A stretch of 64,000 nt of DNA from assembly GCF_003268815.1 (NCBI RefSeq), contig NZ_QLSV01000003.1:269671-333670 (forward strand). Reading direction: 5' to 3'. The stretch's first letter is position 1; the number at the start of each line of letters is the position of its first letter. The notes beneath the pieces were generated by a model. That model was given only the letters and a program-made list of their open reading frames with translations. It made no database searches and had not been told where the DNA came from. This document shows positions 55,621-63,817 of this stretch, piece after piece. Source of the stretch: Flavobacterium lacus (GTDB taxonomy: Bacteria; Bacteroidota; Bacteroidia; Flavobacteriales; Flavobacteriaceae). A program made the translations under genes and the position numbers.

Positions 55621-56334
55621 TCATCCAAACACCTCCCCCAACACCTCCAACGACTTCGGCCGTTTAAACCCATCCAAATGAAACGCATAATAATCCAACA
55701 AAATTTTAAGTAAAAGCTGTCGTTCGGCAGCCACAAAAAACTTGGCTTCGCTGTTAAACTTTAATTCAATCAGTTTTTTAAATAAAATCGTTTCGTGTTC
55801 CGAAAGGCAACTGATACCGTGATAATTGGTAAAAACGCCTTCCGTTAATTCAAAAAAAGTAGCATTTGTTTGTGATACATCGGGATAGAAGCCTAAAAAG
55901 CGAGTCATTCCCAATAATAAGATTAAGTGAAAATTTACTACTTCGTCATGGCTGTCTAACCAAACCAAAGCGGCTTCTAAATAATCGAAAAAGGCTTCGT
56001 TTTTTTCTTCCTCTTTGATGCAATGGTGTAACACTTCCGATAGAAAAAGAGCCATTGAACTTTTGACAATAGTGTTGTGTAAGGAAACATACGATTGTCC
56101 GATTCGGATTTCCTTGAAATACTCCAGTTTACCATTATTTTTGTGCGTGGCTTCAATTTCTAAGATCGTCAACGGTTGGAAATAACCAATCTTTTGTTGG
56201 TTCTTCCGTGATGAAAAAGCATTGGGGACAAAATAACTTTTTAAACCATCAGACAGCGTAAAACACTTCACAATCAGGGATTTTTCCTGGTATTTTAACG
56301 CTGAGATTACGATGGCTTTGGTTTTGACTTGCAT
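55621..56334 (-). CDS. recO: DNA repair protein RecO
   Basis: A 237-residue protein of the RecFOR pathway that loads RecA at gaps. The N-terminal OB fold begins MQVKTKAIVISALKYQEKSLIVKCFT, a typical RecO start, and the C-terminal helical part has LHHCIKEEEKNEAFFDYLEAALVWLD and FLGFYPDVS. The zinc-binding cysteines of some RecO are absent. It stands alone between two copies of a dispersed repeat. Confidence 0.93.
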   Translation of the reverse strand: MQVKTKAIVISALKYQEKSLIVKCFTLSDGLKSYFVPNAFSSRKNQQKIGYFQPLTILEIEATHKNNGKLEYFKEIRIGQSYVSLHNTIVKSSMALFLSEVLHHCIKEEEKNEAFFDYLEAALVWLDSHDEVVNFHLILLLGMTRFLGFYPDVSQTNATFFELTEGVFTNYHGISCLSEHETILFKKLIELKFNSEAKFFVAAERQLLLKILLDYYAFHLDGFKRPKSLEVLGEVFG

Positions 56335-56418
56335 GATGTAAAAGTAATCTTTCTGGTGCGGTAATGCAATACGGCTCTAGGCATTATCCATGCATTATCC
56401 ATGCTTTATCTAGACATA

Positions 56419-56465
56419 GGTTGTAGGTTGTAGGTTGTAGGTTGTGGGTTGTGGGTTGTAGGTTG
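56419..56465. repeat. Tandem heptamer GGTTGTA, about 6.7 copies
   Basis: Units of 7 bp (GGTTGTA or GGTTGTG) from 56419 to 56465. A second tract of the same unit lies at 63769-63817. Confidence 0.85.
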
Positions 56466-56627
56466 ACTCGTTCTAAATTGACTATAGAGATTAATAAATA
56501 AATCCTATTATAGTTCTACAACTATAATTTTAATCGAAAAATAGCTTGACACCTTACTTCACCAAAGGGCAGGGGAGCCGTGACGTTGAAAATATTGCTA
56601 GCATAGTGGATTTTAATCTGCGTCAAT

Positions 56628-56705
56628 CCATTATAGCGAAGCTATTAAAATTCGTGAAAATCTGTTTAATCTGTTTAATCTGTGTTCCATTAAAATAAGC
56701 GAAGC
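56628..56705. repeat. Dispersed repeat, copy 2
   Basis: Copy of the segment at 55494-55570 (CCATTATAGCGAAGCTATT ... AAGCGAAGCG). In this copy the word CTGTTTAAT is doubled. Confidence 0.65.
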
Positions 56706-56745
56706 GTTCCCAAAACTTTGCATCTTTACGTGAAAAAAAAAGAAG

Positions 56746-58197
56746 CTATTCCCCTTTAAAATTCCGTACCGCCTCTGTCGCTTCAAGAATGGTGTAGGCA
56801 CTCCAATAGTTTGGGTCATATTGCCGTTTTACATCAACAAAAATATACCCCGGTTCAAATGGTTTTACTTCTCCCTGCTGCGGTTCCATTTCTACGGCAA
56901 TAATTTCATCGGCTTCAGCGGTGTTCATTTCGATTAAAAAGTTGAATTTCATTTTCTTGCGTTCACTTCTTTTGGGATGGTTTTCGGTGAAGGACAAACT
57001 GCGGTCGATGTAGACATAATTGGCACTAAACTTTTTAATGAACTGCGGGTAGTAGGTTCCGGTGGGCGATTTTTTCATCAGCACTTCCATGGTGTTCCCA
57101 AACGAATTAAATTTTACACCCAGCATCCATTTGAGGTTGAGTTTAAAATCACTTTTTTCCGGGGCCAGTTCATATTTATAATACACCAAACCAAAATCAT
57201 CGGTGTTGATAAAAAGTTCGCCCACGTATTTGGCTCTGTTTCGATCGGGACGAAACGTCAGGTGATAACACAACATGCCATTTACCGTTTTAGTTCCTTC
57301 GAGCGTATAATCATAAAGGTCTTGCTTGCGAATGAACTCCCGATGACCAATCACACCGTAACCCACGGCATAAAAACCATTGCTGTTTTTAAGCGTATCG
57401 GCGGCATTGGCATCGGTGCTGATTTCCTTCATCGAGGCCTTTTTTTCCAATGGAATAATGCCCGAATTAATGCGATAGGTATAGGGTGACTCCAATTGCT
57501 TGAACGTATGTTCAAAAAATTTATCCTGAAAATTATCCATGTTCAAGCCGTTGCCATCCAGTAACTTGAGTGCTTTGAGGTGATTGGTCACCATGCCTTT
57601 TGGCGTGAGGTACACATCGGTCATGGTTTCTCTAAAGCCAATGATTTCTCTGTTATTGAATTTTTTTTCAAATGCCTCAATCTTTTGTTGCAGTTCTTTT
57701 TTGTTGGCAAAGCTGATTTTTTTGAGGTCTACTTCAAATCGTTTGGGCACATAGGTTTCTTTGCTTCGGCTAAAATACCGCACCCGAACGCCCGACAATA
57801 CGTGGTTTTTGCTGCTGTTCTCCACATACTTTTGCAGGATTTGCGAAGCGGTTAACGTTGGACCCAACACCACTTCTTTTAGCAATAACGCAGACGGCTC
57901 CAACGCAATCACCGCCGTGCGAGCCAAGTCTTTGATGGCGATATGGATTTCCTGGTAGCCAATGTGCGAAATATGCACTAACGCCTCCGCCGGAAAATCC
58001 TTTTGCAAAAGCGAAAAATCGCCTTCCTGATTGCTAATGACCCCATAATTGGGCGAAAGTTGTACGGAGGCATACCCAATGGGTTCCTGCGTTTGGGCAT
58101 CGACAATTTTGCCTTTGAGCACTTGGGCAGCAAGTTGTGAACACCCCAAAAAGCCACTCACCGCTAGGAACAACACTATAAAGTTGAATTTCATCAT
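56746..58197 (-). CDS. CarboxypepD_reg-like domain exported protein
   Basis: A 483-residue protein with a signal peptide (FIVLFLAVSGFLGCSQLAAQ). Residues about 27-110 form the carboxypeptidase-regulatory-like fold (LKGKIVDAQTQEPIGYASVQLSPNYGVISNQEGDFSL, VHISHIGYQEIHIAI) often placed before TonB-dependent receptors, but no receptor plug or barrel follows. The remaining 370 residues are a domain of unknown function found in Bacteroidota exported proteins (SALLLKEVVLGPTLTASQIL, TYRINSGIIPLEKKA, FRPDRNRAKYVGELFINTDDF). Role unknown; it may sit in the periplasm or on the surface. Confidence 0.85.
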   Translation of the reverse strand: MMKFNFIVLFLAVSGFLGCSQLAAQVLKGKIVDAQTQEPIGYASVQLSPNYGVISNQEGDFSLLQKDFPAEALVHISHIGYQEIHIAIKDLARTAVIALEPSALLLKEVVLGPTLTASQILQKYVENSSKNHVLSGVRVRYFSRSKETYVPKRFEVDLKKISFANKKELQQKIEAFEKKFNNREIIGFRETMTDVYLTPKGMVTNHLKALKLLDGNGLNMDNFQDKFFEHTFKQLESPYTYRINSGIIPLEKKASMKEISTDANAADTLKNSNGFYAVGYGVIGHREFIRKQDLYDYTLEGTKTVNGMLCYHLTFRPDRNRAKYVGELFINTDDFGLVYYKYELAPEKSDFKLNLKWMLGVKFNSFGNTMEVLMKKSPTGTYYPQFIKKFSANYVYIDRSLSFTENHPKRSERKKMKFNFLIEMNTAEADEIIAVEMEPQQGEVKPFEPGYIFVDVKRQYDPNYWSAYTILEATEAVRNFKGE

Positions 58198-58549
58198 CCG
58201 TTTTGTACGATTTATACAGTAAACTTACACAAAAGGGGAAAAGGTTGGTGCGGCTTTAGATTTTTTTTAAGGTTTTGGTAGTGTGGAAAAAATGAACAAC
58301 CGAGCAAATGAGATACTGTATTATCGATCAAAACTAACCAATAAAACTCCGCAATCTTGTCATACCACAATCTTGTCATACTACAATCTTGTCATTCCGA
58401 CGAAGGAGGAATCTCATCATTAAAACACAATTATACCAAAATGGAATATCAAATTCTATTTACGAATATTGTAAAAAAATTAGGAGAGCATACAATTGTA
58501 CGCTGTTCATTAAATTAAAGATTGATAATTTTGATAAAAACCAAAAAAC
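58198..58549. other. Repeat-bearing spacer, left edge of accessory segment
   Basis: About 350 bp without a gene. It holds the triple 16-bp repeat at 58352-58418. No promoter box of exact consensus was found. Confidence 0.45.
58352..58418. repeat. Tandem 16-bp repeat CAATCTTGTCATACCA plus dispersed element
   Basis: CAATCTTGTCATACCA and CAATCTTGTCATACTA repeat at 16-bp spacing (58352, 58368) and the third copy (58384) continues as TTCCGACGAAGGAGGAATCT, the same element as at 16149-16182. Confidence 0.75.
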
Positions 58550-58795
58550 ATGAAACCAAAATTAAAATACTCCTCCACAGAATACTGGGATTTTATCGAA
58601 AAATATTATCCTCTTTATTACAGTTGTGATGATGTTTCATTGTGCGATCTTTTAAGTCGAAAACTTCATGGATATCCAATGTCAATAGAGGATGAAGCCT
58701 ACATTGGTGGTTGGAATTACAAAGAAGAACTCATCAAAATTGAAACGGAATTGTTTCAAATTGCTTTGGAGAATTATTTTGAGATGGTTTATTAG
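58550..58795 (+). CDS. Unknown 81-residue protein
   Basis: An acidic and aromatic-rich small soluble protein (KYSSTEYWDFIEKYYPLYYSCDDVSLCDLLSRKLHG...). No signal peptide, membrane helix or known motif. The frame has an ATG preceded by AAAAAAC and is followed 22 bp later by another small gene on the same strand. Codon use looks native. It may be an accessory protein of a polymorphic toxin or defence locus, which is only a guess. Confidence 0.65.
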   Translation: MKPKLKYSSTEYWDFIEKYYPLYYSCDDVSLCDLLSRKLHGYPMSIEDEAYIGGWNYKEELIKIETELFQIALENYFEMVY

Positions 58796-58817
58796 ATTAA
58801 TTTTATAAGTAAAAAAC

Positions 58818-59054
58818 ATGACAATTAAAGAAATAACAATTGAATTAGAAAAAACACCAAATCAAGGATTAGAATTAACTAAGAGGAAAGGTATTCTAAC
58901 TAGCACGTGGTGTATTTTCAAAAGAGAAAATCACTTCTACTTTTTTGATATTAGTGAAGATTTTATTTTTGATGAAAATCATAAGTACACATTGGAGGAA
59001 TTGATTGAAGAATTTGAAAATGGATATTTTGAAATTGATTGTGTTATTGAATAA
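58818..59054 (+). CDS. Unknown 78-residue protein
   Basis: A small acidic soluble protein (MTIKEITIELEKTPNQGLEL, then GILTSTWCIFKRENHFYFFDISEDF and a C-terminal helical part EELIEEFENGYFEIDCVIE). No recognised family; the size and charge recall small immunity-like proteins, but nothing proves that. It ends 4 bp before the stop of the convergent helicase gene. Confidence 0.65.
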   Translation: MTIKEITIELEKTPNQGLELTKRKGILTSTWCIFKRENHFYFFDISEDFIFDENHKYTLEELIEEFENGYFEIDCVIE

Positions 59055-59058
59055 ATTA

Positions 59059-62000
59059 CTAACCGATAGATAATTTGGCAGAATCTTTCCAAAGGTAATT
59101 TGGCATTGGCTCATTTAACTCCCATTTAATATTCATTGGTTTTGCTCCTTCGCTTTCTATAAACTGTGCTTCACCAATAAAGACATAGCCCATTGTATTT
59201 CCATTTTCATCACTTGCTTTCTCTCTCACAAATAATAAAACTTTCTTATTGTTCTCTTTGTGCTTTATATACGACAATCCTTTACCTAAATCAGGTCTGG
59301 ATGAATTTTGACTTTGCCAATGAAATAAAGTGTCACTAATGGCATAGTCATCGTACATTGTTGTTGGAGAAAAATCTTCTTCTGATTTAATCAAATTGAT
59401 AAAAAGTAGTTCTGTATTTATATTTTCTATTTCTAAAACTCCTTCTCTACTAGGCCACTTTTTTTCAAAAGTAGTTTTTCCAAACGCTGCAGTAATTTGG
59501 TCTCTAGTATATCTTGCATGTAATTTTAAAGGTTGATTATAAGGCAATTCAATGTCAATTTCTTTAAAATCAACTTTGTCAATCAGTATTTCTAAAACTT
59601 CAATAATTTCTTTCACTAAAATTTTATTCTTACCAATCTCTTTAATACTTTCCTCTAAAGTTGTGAAAAGTCCATGATTTTGCCAAACATCATAATACAA
59701 CATAAGTAACATTGCTTTTCCATTTTCATCAAAATCATTAATTCTAATATTGAATTTTTGTTTGGCAATTTTTAGAATAAAATTAAAGTAACTTGTTGAA
59801 TTTGTAGAAAGCCACTTATTGCTTATTGCTGAATATATTTGTTTTTCATTTGAAATCTCAAAATCTTCAATTACTCCAGCTCTTTGACATAATCTTGACC
59901 AACTATCTTTCTTGTAAATTGTTTCTATTGAAATATGATTTAATTCTAGGAAATTATTTAATGTTAAAGGCAAATTAGTTTGGTGTTGAAAATTTCTGAT
60001 TTTTGTTATAAGTTGATTAACATTCAATAATGTTGCTCTTCTAATATTCTCTAAGATATTTTCTTTTGCTTTTTTCTCTAAAACGATAGAACATCCTAAA
60101 GGTAAATGAGGAAAATCGTCTTCAATTTCTTTTAGAACAGACGTTGTAGTTTTTCCAATAAGTGCTCTAAATTTACTTTCAAAGTCATATTCAGGTCTTG
60201 AGTTTCCAACAAAATCTAGCACTGTTAAACAATCTTTCCCTTCGGCTAATCGTAAACCACGACCTAATTGCTGAAGAAAAACTGTTAAACTTTCTGTCGG
60301 ACGCAAAAACAAAACAGTATCAATTTCAGGAATATCTATACCTTCATTGAAAATATCTACTACAAACAAGTAATTGAATTCTTTTTTCTTGAATTGTTCT
60401 CTAATTCTATCTCTTTCATTTGTGTTTTTACTTGTCAAACATTCGGCTTTTAATCCTGACAAATTAAATTTTTCTGTCATGAAAATAGCATGTTCAACTG
60501 TCACACAAAAACCTATTGCACGAACATCATTTATATCATTTGTATATTTATCAAGATTAGATATTATTTGACCAACCCGTACATCGTTTTTTGTGTACAA
60601 ACTTGTTAATTCGCTTGCTGCATATTTTCCTTTCTCCCATTTTACATTGGTTAAATCAATACTATCTGTAATTCCAAAATATTGAAATGGACTTAATAAT
60701 TTTTTATTTAGTGCTTCTGGAAGTCTAATTTCAGCGGCAATTCTATTACAAAAATCTTCAAGTATATTTTCACCATCCATTCTTTCAGGCGTGGCTGTTA
60801 AACCTAAAAGGACTTTCGGTTTAAAATAATTTATTATAGGTCTGTAAGTTGACGCAGTTATATGATGTACTTCATCAACGATTATAAAGTCGTAATAATC
60901 TTCAGAAAGCTTAATATCTTTTAATCTATTATTCAATGTTTGAACTGAGGCAAAAACATATTCGTTTGAAATTGGTTCTAAACCATCAACCCATAAACCT
61001 CCAAAATTATTATCTTTCAAAACCCCTTGAAATGTTACTTTTGCTTGTTGCAGAATTTCCTTTCGATGAGCCACAAATAATAGTTTCGATGATTTATTAT
61101 TGTTTCTAAAATTTTTATAATCAAATGCAGAAATCACAGTTTTTCCAGTTCCAGTAGCAGCAACTAAAAGATTTCTACATCTGTTGTGAACTGTTCTTTC
61201 AACTTCCAATTTTTCAAGAATTTCATTTTGATAAGGAAAAGGTTTGAGATCAAAATAGGATGTTGTAAAAGTATATTCTTTAGAAAATTTCCCTTGTTTA
61301 AGTGCATCAATTAATTTTTCAGAATGAACATTTTGGTCATATAATTCAAAGTCTGGATTTTGCCAATATGTTTCAAAGGTTTTTTTAAATTTATCAATAA
61401 TATGACCCACTTCTTTTGTAGTGACTTTTAAATTCCATTCTAAACCGTCAGTTAGAGCTGAACGAGAAAAATTAGAAGAGCCAATATATGCCGTGTGAAA
61501 ACCTGTATTTCTTTGAAACAAATAGGCTTTTGCATGTAAACGTTCATTACTAGTATTGTATGAAACTTTTACTTCAGTATTTTCTAATGATGCTAAAAAC
61601 TCAACAGCTTTAGAATCGGTAGCACCAATGTATGTAGTGGTTATTACTCTCAATTTGCCGCCTCTGTTTGTAAATTCTCTAAGTTCTTTTTCAAGAATTC
61701 TAATTCCTTTCCATTTGATAAAAGAAACTAACAAATCTATTCTGTTTGAGGACAGAATTTCTTTTCTCAATTCACTTTCAAGCGTAGTCCCTGAATTTCC
61801 TCCTGTAAAAAGTTCACTATGAATCAATCGTGTGTAAGGAGTAATTTCTTTTAAATGTAAATCTAAATCAGTAAAATGAGCATCTACTTTTGTAAAAACA
61901 GCTTTTAAAATTTTCCCTTCTGTTTCGATTAAATCATCTTCAAATTCTTCTTTTTTTAATTCTTCCTTTAGGAATAAAATTATTTTATTAGCAATTTCAA

Positions 62001-62199
62001 TTTGTGTTTCGATAATATCTTCCCCTTTAATTAAAGTAAAAGCATGTTTTATGGTTTTACCAATATGTTGAGAAAGTAATTGTGCTGCTTCTGCTTTATC
62101 AATTGAAGTTTTTTTAACTTGAAATATTTCTTTGTCTAATTCATTAATTTTTATGTTTATTAGTTTGGTAACTAACTCTTCATACAGTCCTTGGTTCAT
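59059..62199 (-). CDS. PLD nuclease domain-SF2 helicase-DUF3427 protein
   Basis: A 1046-residue cytoplasmic protein. Residues 1-130 are helical and unassigned. A phospholipase-D-type domain (about 140-285) has HAKAYLF (H222, K224) and GSSNFSRSA (N243), a single HKD-like motif as in BfiI-type nucleases. A superfamily 2 helicase follows: Walker A ATGTGKT (348-354), Walker B DEVHH (442-446), LTATPERMD, and motif VI QQLGRGLR (643-650). The C-terminal part (about 690-1040) matches DUF3427. This architecture is known in bacteria but its role is not well defined; defence or repair is likely. Its ATG overlaps the Nudix stop by ATGA. It is read from the Nudix promoter. Confidence 0.88.
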   Translation of the reverse strand: MNQGLYEELVTKLINIKINELDKEIFQVKKTSIDKAEAAQLLSQHIGKTIKHAFTLIKGEDIIETQIEIANKIILFLKEELKKEEFEDDLIETEGKILKAVFTKVDAHFTDLDLHLKEITPYTRLIHSELFTGGNSGTTLESELRKEILSSNRIDLLVSFIKWKGIRILEKELREFTNRGGKLRVITTTYIGATDSKAVEFLASLENTEVKVSYNTSNERLHAKAYLFQRNTGFHTAYIGSSNFSRSALTDGLEWNLKVTTKEVGHIIDKFKKTFETYWQNPDFELYDQNVHSEKLIDALKQGKFSKEYTFTTSYFDLKPFPYQNEILEKLEVERTVHNRCRNLLVAATGTGKTVISAFDYKNFRNNNKSSKLLFVAHRKEILQQAKVTFQGVLKDNNFGGLWVDGLEPISNEYVFASVQTLNNRLKDIKLSEDYYDFIIVDEVHHITASTYRPIINYFKPKVLLGLTATPERMDGENILEDFCNRIAAEIRLPEALNKKLLSPFQYFGITDSIDLTNVKWEKGKYAASELTSLYTKNDVRVGQIISNLDKYTNDINDVRAIGFCVTVEHAIFMTEKFNLSGLKAECLTSKNTNERDRIREQFKKKEFNYLFVVDIFNEGIDIPEIDTVLFLRPTESLTVFLQQLGRGLRLAEGKDCLTVLDFVGNSRPEYDFESKFRALIGKTTTSVLKEIEDDFPHLPLGCSIVLEKKAKENILENIRRATLLNVNQLITKIRNFQHQTNLPLTLNNFLELNHISIETIYKKDSWSRLCQRAGVIEDFEISNEKQIYSAISNKWLSTNSTSYFNFILKIAKQKFNIRINDFDENGKAMLLMLYYDVWQNHGLFTTLEESIKEIGKNKILVKEIIEVLEILIDKVDFKEIDIELPYNQPLKLHARYTRDQITAAFGKTTFEKKWPSREGVLEIENINTELLFINLIKSEEDFSPTTMYDDYAISDTLFHWQSQNSSRPDLGKGLSYIKHKENNKKVLLFVREKASDENGNTMGYVFIGEAQFIESEGAKPMNIKWELNEPMPNYLWKDSAKLSIG

Positions 62200-62582
62200 A
62201 GTTCAAGTTTTAAAAATTCCTCAACAATTGGTAAATCAGCTTCTGCCCAATCGAGTGATAACAGCTCTTTTTTGTCCAATAATTGATAGGCTTTATGTTC
62301 TGTCAAGTGTATTTCGCCAGAAATATGTTTTGCTACAAAAGGTATCAAATTGATTTGAAAACTTCCATAATCATGAATACAATTTGAAAGTTTCTTTAAA
62401 GGCAAAATATTTAAATTTATTTCTTCTTTAATTTCTCTTATTATACAAGCTTCCTCACTTTCCCCCATTTCTAACTTTCCTCCAGGAAATTCCCATTTTA
62501 AAGGCAACTTCATACTTTCACTACGTTGAGTGACAAGAATTTTAGTTTGAAAAAGTATAATTGCACATGTAACATTTAACAT
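62196..62582 (-). CDS. MutT-like Nudix hydrolase
   Basis: A 128-residue protein: MLNVTCAIILFQTKILVTQRSESMKLPLKWEFPGGKLEMGESEEACIIREIKEEINLNI in order, the Nudix box being G-x5-E-x7-REIKEE, with N in the usual Gly position after EE. The pattern is close to MutT/CTP or (d)NTP pyrophosphohydrolases. I chose ATG 62582; the frame reaches further up but only through AT-rich intergenic DNA. It overlaps the PLD-helicase gene by 4 bp (ATGA), so the two are translationally coupled. Confidence 0.92.
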   Translation of the reverse strand: MLNVTCAIILFQTKILVTQRSESMKLPLKWEFPGGKLEMGESEEACIIREIKEEINLNILPLKKLSNCIHDYGSFQINLIPFVAKHISGEIHLTEHKAYQLLDKKELLSLDWAEADLPIVEEFLKLEL

Positions 62583-62690
62583 GATGGTTTTTGAATTAAA
62601 AAGTTTTCTTGTAAATTTAATCGAAAAATATTTTTTTAATACAAAAAGAGAAAAAAAATTGATTATTAATTTTAGTGGTTTTAAAGTGTA

Positions 62691-62867
62691 ATGATTCCGC
62701 ACAAAAAATGCAACTGCCCTGAATACTATTGGGAAGAAATTATGGCGAAAGATGATTTTTATTTCCCGAGCAAAACGGTGATTTATTTCCATTGTGACTG
62801 CTGTGGTGAAGATTTTAGGATTGAAGATTTCGAAACAGGAAAGGAACTGTTTATAGAAAATATTTAA
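62691..62867 (+). CDS. Cys-rich 58-residue protein
   Basis: Reads MIPHKKCNCPEYYWEEIMAK, then DDFYFPSKTVIYFHCDCCGED and FRIEDFETGKELFIENI. Four or five cysteines (CNC, CDCC) and two histidines suggest a small zinc ribbon-like fold. It is divergent from the Nudix-helicase pair, with 108 bp between starts, and 18 bp ahead of the next small gene. The region TAATTTTA at its front is one base off the -7 consensus. Function unknown; easily missed because of size. Confidence 0.65.
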   Translation: MIPHKKCNCPEYYWEEIMAKDDFYFPSKTVIYFHCDCCGEDFRIEDFETGKELFIENI

Positions 62868-62885
62868 CTCAACAATAGTAGTAAT

Positions 62886-63152
62886 ATGACCCACCTCCAA
62901 AAAATCCAACACCTCGAAAATTACCTTAACCAATCCAACGAATCCTATTCCGATACGTTCAAAGAAGATATCCTTTTGTACTTCAACCAAGATTTCACCG
63001 AAGAAAACTCTCAATTTGAATTTTTAAAAGAGCTAGGCAGTCCGGAGGCCATTGAACAAAAAATAGAATTTTTATTATCGCAATTTGTCCTCAAATTCGA
63101 TGCCGAGCAAGAATCAGAAAATGATTTTATATATTACTATTTAGGCCAATAA
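62886..63152 (+). CDS. Unknown 88-residue protein
   Basis: A soluble, acidic and helical protein (HLQKIQHLENYLNQSNESYSDTFKEDILLYFN, IEQKIEFLLSQFVLKFDAEQE). No known domain, signal or membrane segment. It probably forms one unit with the Cys-rich protein just upstream, ending at a bidirectional hairpin shared with the XRE gene. Confidence 0.65.
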   Translation: MTHLQKIQHLENYLNQSNESYSDTFKEDILLYFNQDFTEENSQFEFLKELGSPEAIEQKIEFLLSQFVLKFDAEQESENDFIYYYLGQ

Positions 63153-63153
63153 A

Positions 63154-63182
63154 AAAGGATAGCTCTCACTATCCTTTCCTTT
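63154..63182. terminator. Bidirectional terminator
   Basis: A 9-bp perfect stem (AAAGGATAG with CTATCCTTT, loop of 6), with runs of A and T, between the convergent unknown gene (+) and the XRE regulator (-). Confidence 0.85.
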
Positions 63183-63598
63183 TATTTTTTCAATTGCTCT
63201 AACAAAGCTACTTTCTCTTTTTCCGCTTCTAACAAGCGTTCATAAAGCTTTTTGTTTTCTTCGTAGGCTTCAATTAGTTTTTCTATTGGATTAAAGTTAT
63301 ATGTATTACTACTTCCAAAAGCACCATTACTATGGCTAAAGTCAGATTCGTTAAATGTATTAAAGTAATTAAAGACAGCTTCCTCAGTAAAATGTTTAAT
63401 CCCTTCCACACTCACTTCCAACACAGTGGCAATGCGTTGCAACATCGCTTGCTCTACTTCTTCGCTGTTTTCGATTACACTCACGGATTGTTGGCTAATG
63501 CCTAAGGCTTGGGCTAATGCTTCTTGTTTCATGCCGCGTAATTCGCGAATCTTACTGATTTTTCGACCGATATGTCCTGTTTTTTCTGTTGTGCTCAT
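63182..63598 (-). CDS. XRE family transcriptional regulator
   Basis: A 138-residue DNA-binding protein. The N-terminal helix-turn-helix (ISKIRELRGMKQEALAQALGISQQSVSVIEN) is followed by a middle region EVSVEGIKHFTEEAVFNYF, and a C-terminal coiled coil (KLIEAYEENKKLYERLLEAEKEKVALLEQLKK) that probably dimerises. Upstream of its start are three copies of an AAAGTAC word, two exactly 21 bp apart, that may be its operator. Orthologs in Bacteroidota often stand alone; here it neighbours the accessory genes. Confidence 0.9.
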   Translation of the reverse strand: MSTTEKTGHIGRKISKIRELRGMKQEALAQALGISQQSVSVIENSEEVEQAMLQRIATVLEVSVEGIKHFTEEAVFNYFNTFNESDFSHSNGAFGSSNTYNFNPIEKLIEAYEENKKLYERLLEAEKEKVALLEQLKK

Positions 63599-63666
63599 GG
63601 TTTAAAAGTACTAAAATAAAAATCAACTTGGTTCCGGTAAAGTACCACAATGCTTTGGTAAAGTAC
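63599..63666. promoter_or_regulatory. Three AAAGTAC iterons, possible XRE operator
   Basis: AAAGTAC occurs at 63605-63611, 63639-63645 and 63660-63666 in the same orientation; the last two share GGTAAAGTAC and lie 21 bp apart (two helical turns). Confidence 0.4.
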
Positions 63667-63768
63667 GGTTTGCGGTGGTTGGCTACGGCTCATTGTTTGG
63701 CGAACTTGCGGTAGCGTTCTTACAAAAATACAAATTTTAGTTGTTGTTTTGCTTTAAAGGGGAAAAAA

Positions 63769-63817
63769 GGTTGTAGGTTGTAGGTTGTGGGTTGTCGGTT
63801 GTCTGTTGTCGGTTGTT
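63769..63817. repeat. Tandem heptamer GGTTGTA, about seven copies
   Basis: Units of 7 bp, GGTTGTA, GGTTGTG and GGTTGTC, from 63769 to 63817, degenerate at the right end. Same unit as at 56419-56465. Confidence 0.85.

Larger units (their letters stand above)
56335..56745. other. Repeat-rich intergenic region
   Basis: About 410 bp without a gene. It holds the heptamer tract at 56419-56465 and the second copy of the 77-bp repeat; the rest is AT-rich and unremarkable. Confidence 0.55.

Noticed and set aside
56419..56465. Heptamer tract considered as a CRISPR array
   Set aside because: The units are 7 bp without spacers; no cas genes are in the window.
59059..62199. Classic type I restriction subunit HsdR
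   Set aside because: The helicase comes with an N-terminal PLD domain and DUF3427, and there are no HsdM or HsdS genes nearby.
62583..63014. N-terminal extension of the Nudix frame up to 63014
   Set aside because: The added 144 codons are AT-rich and lie opposite two small plus-strand genes; the Nudix fold begins at MLNVTCAIIL (62582).
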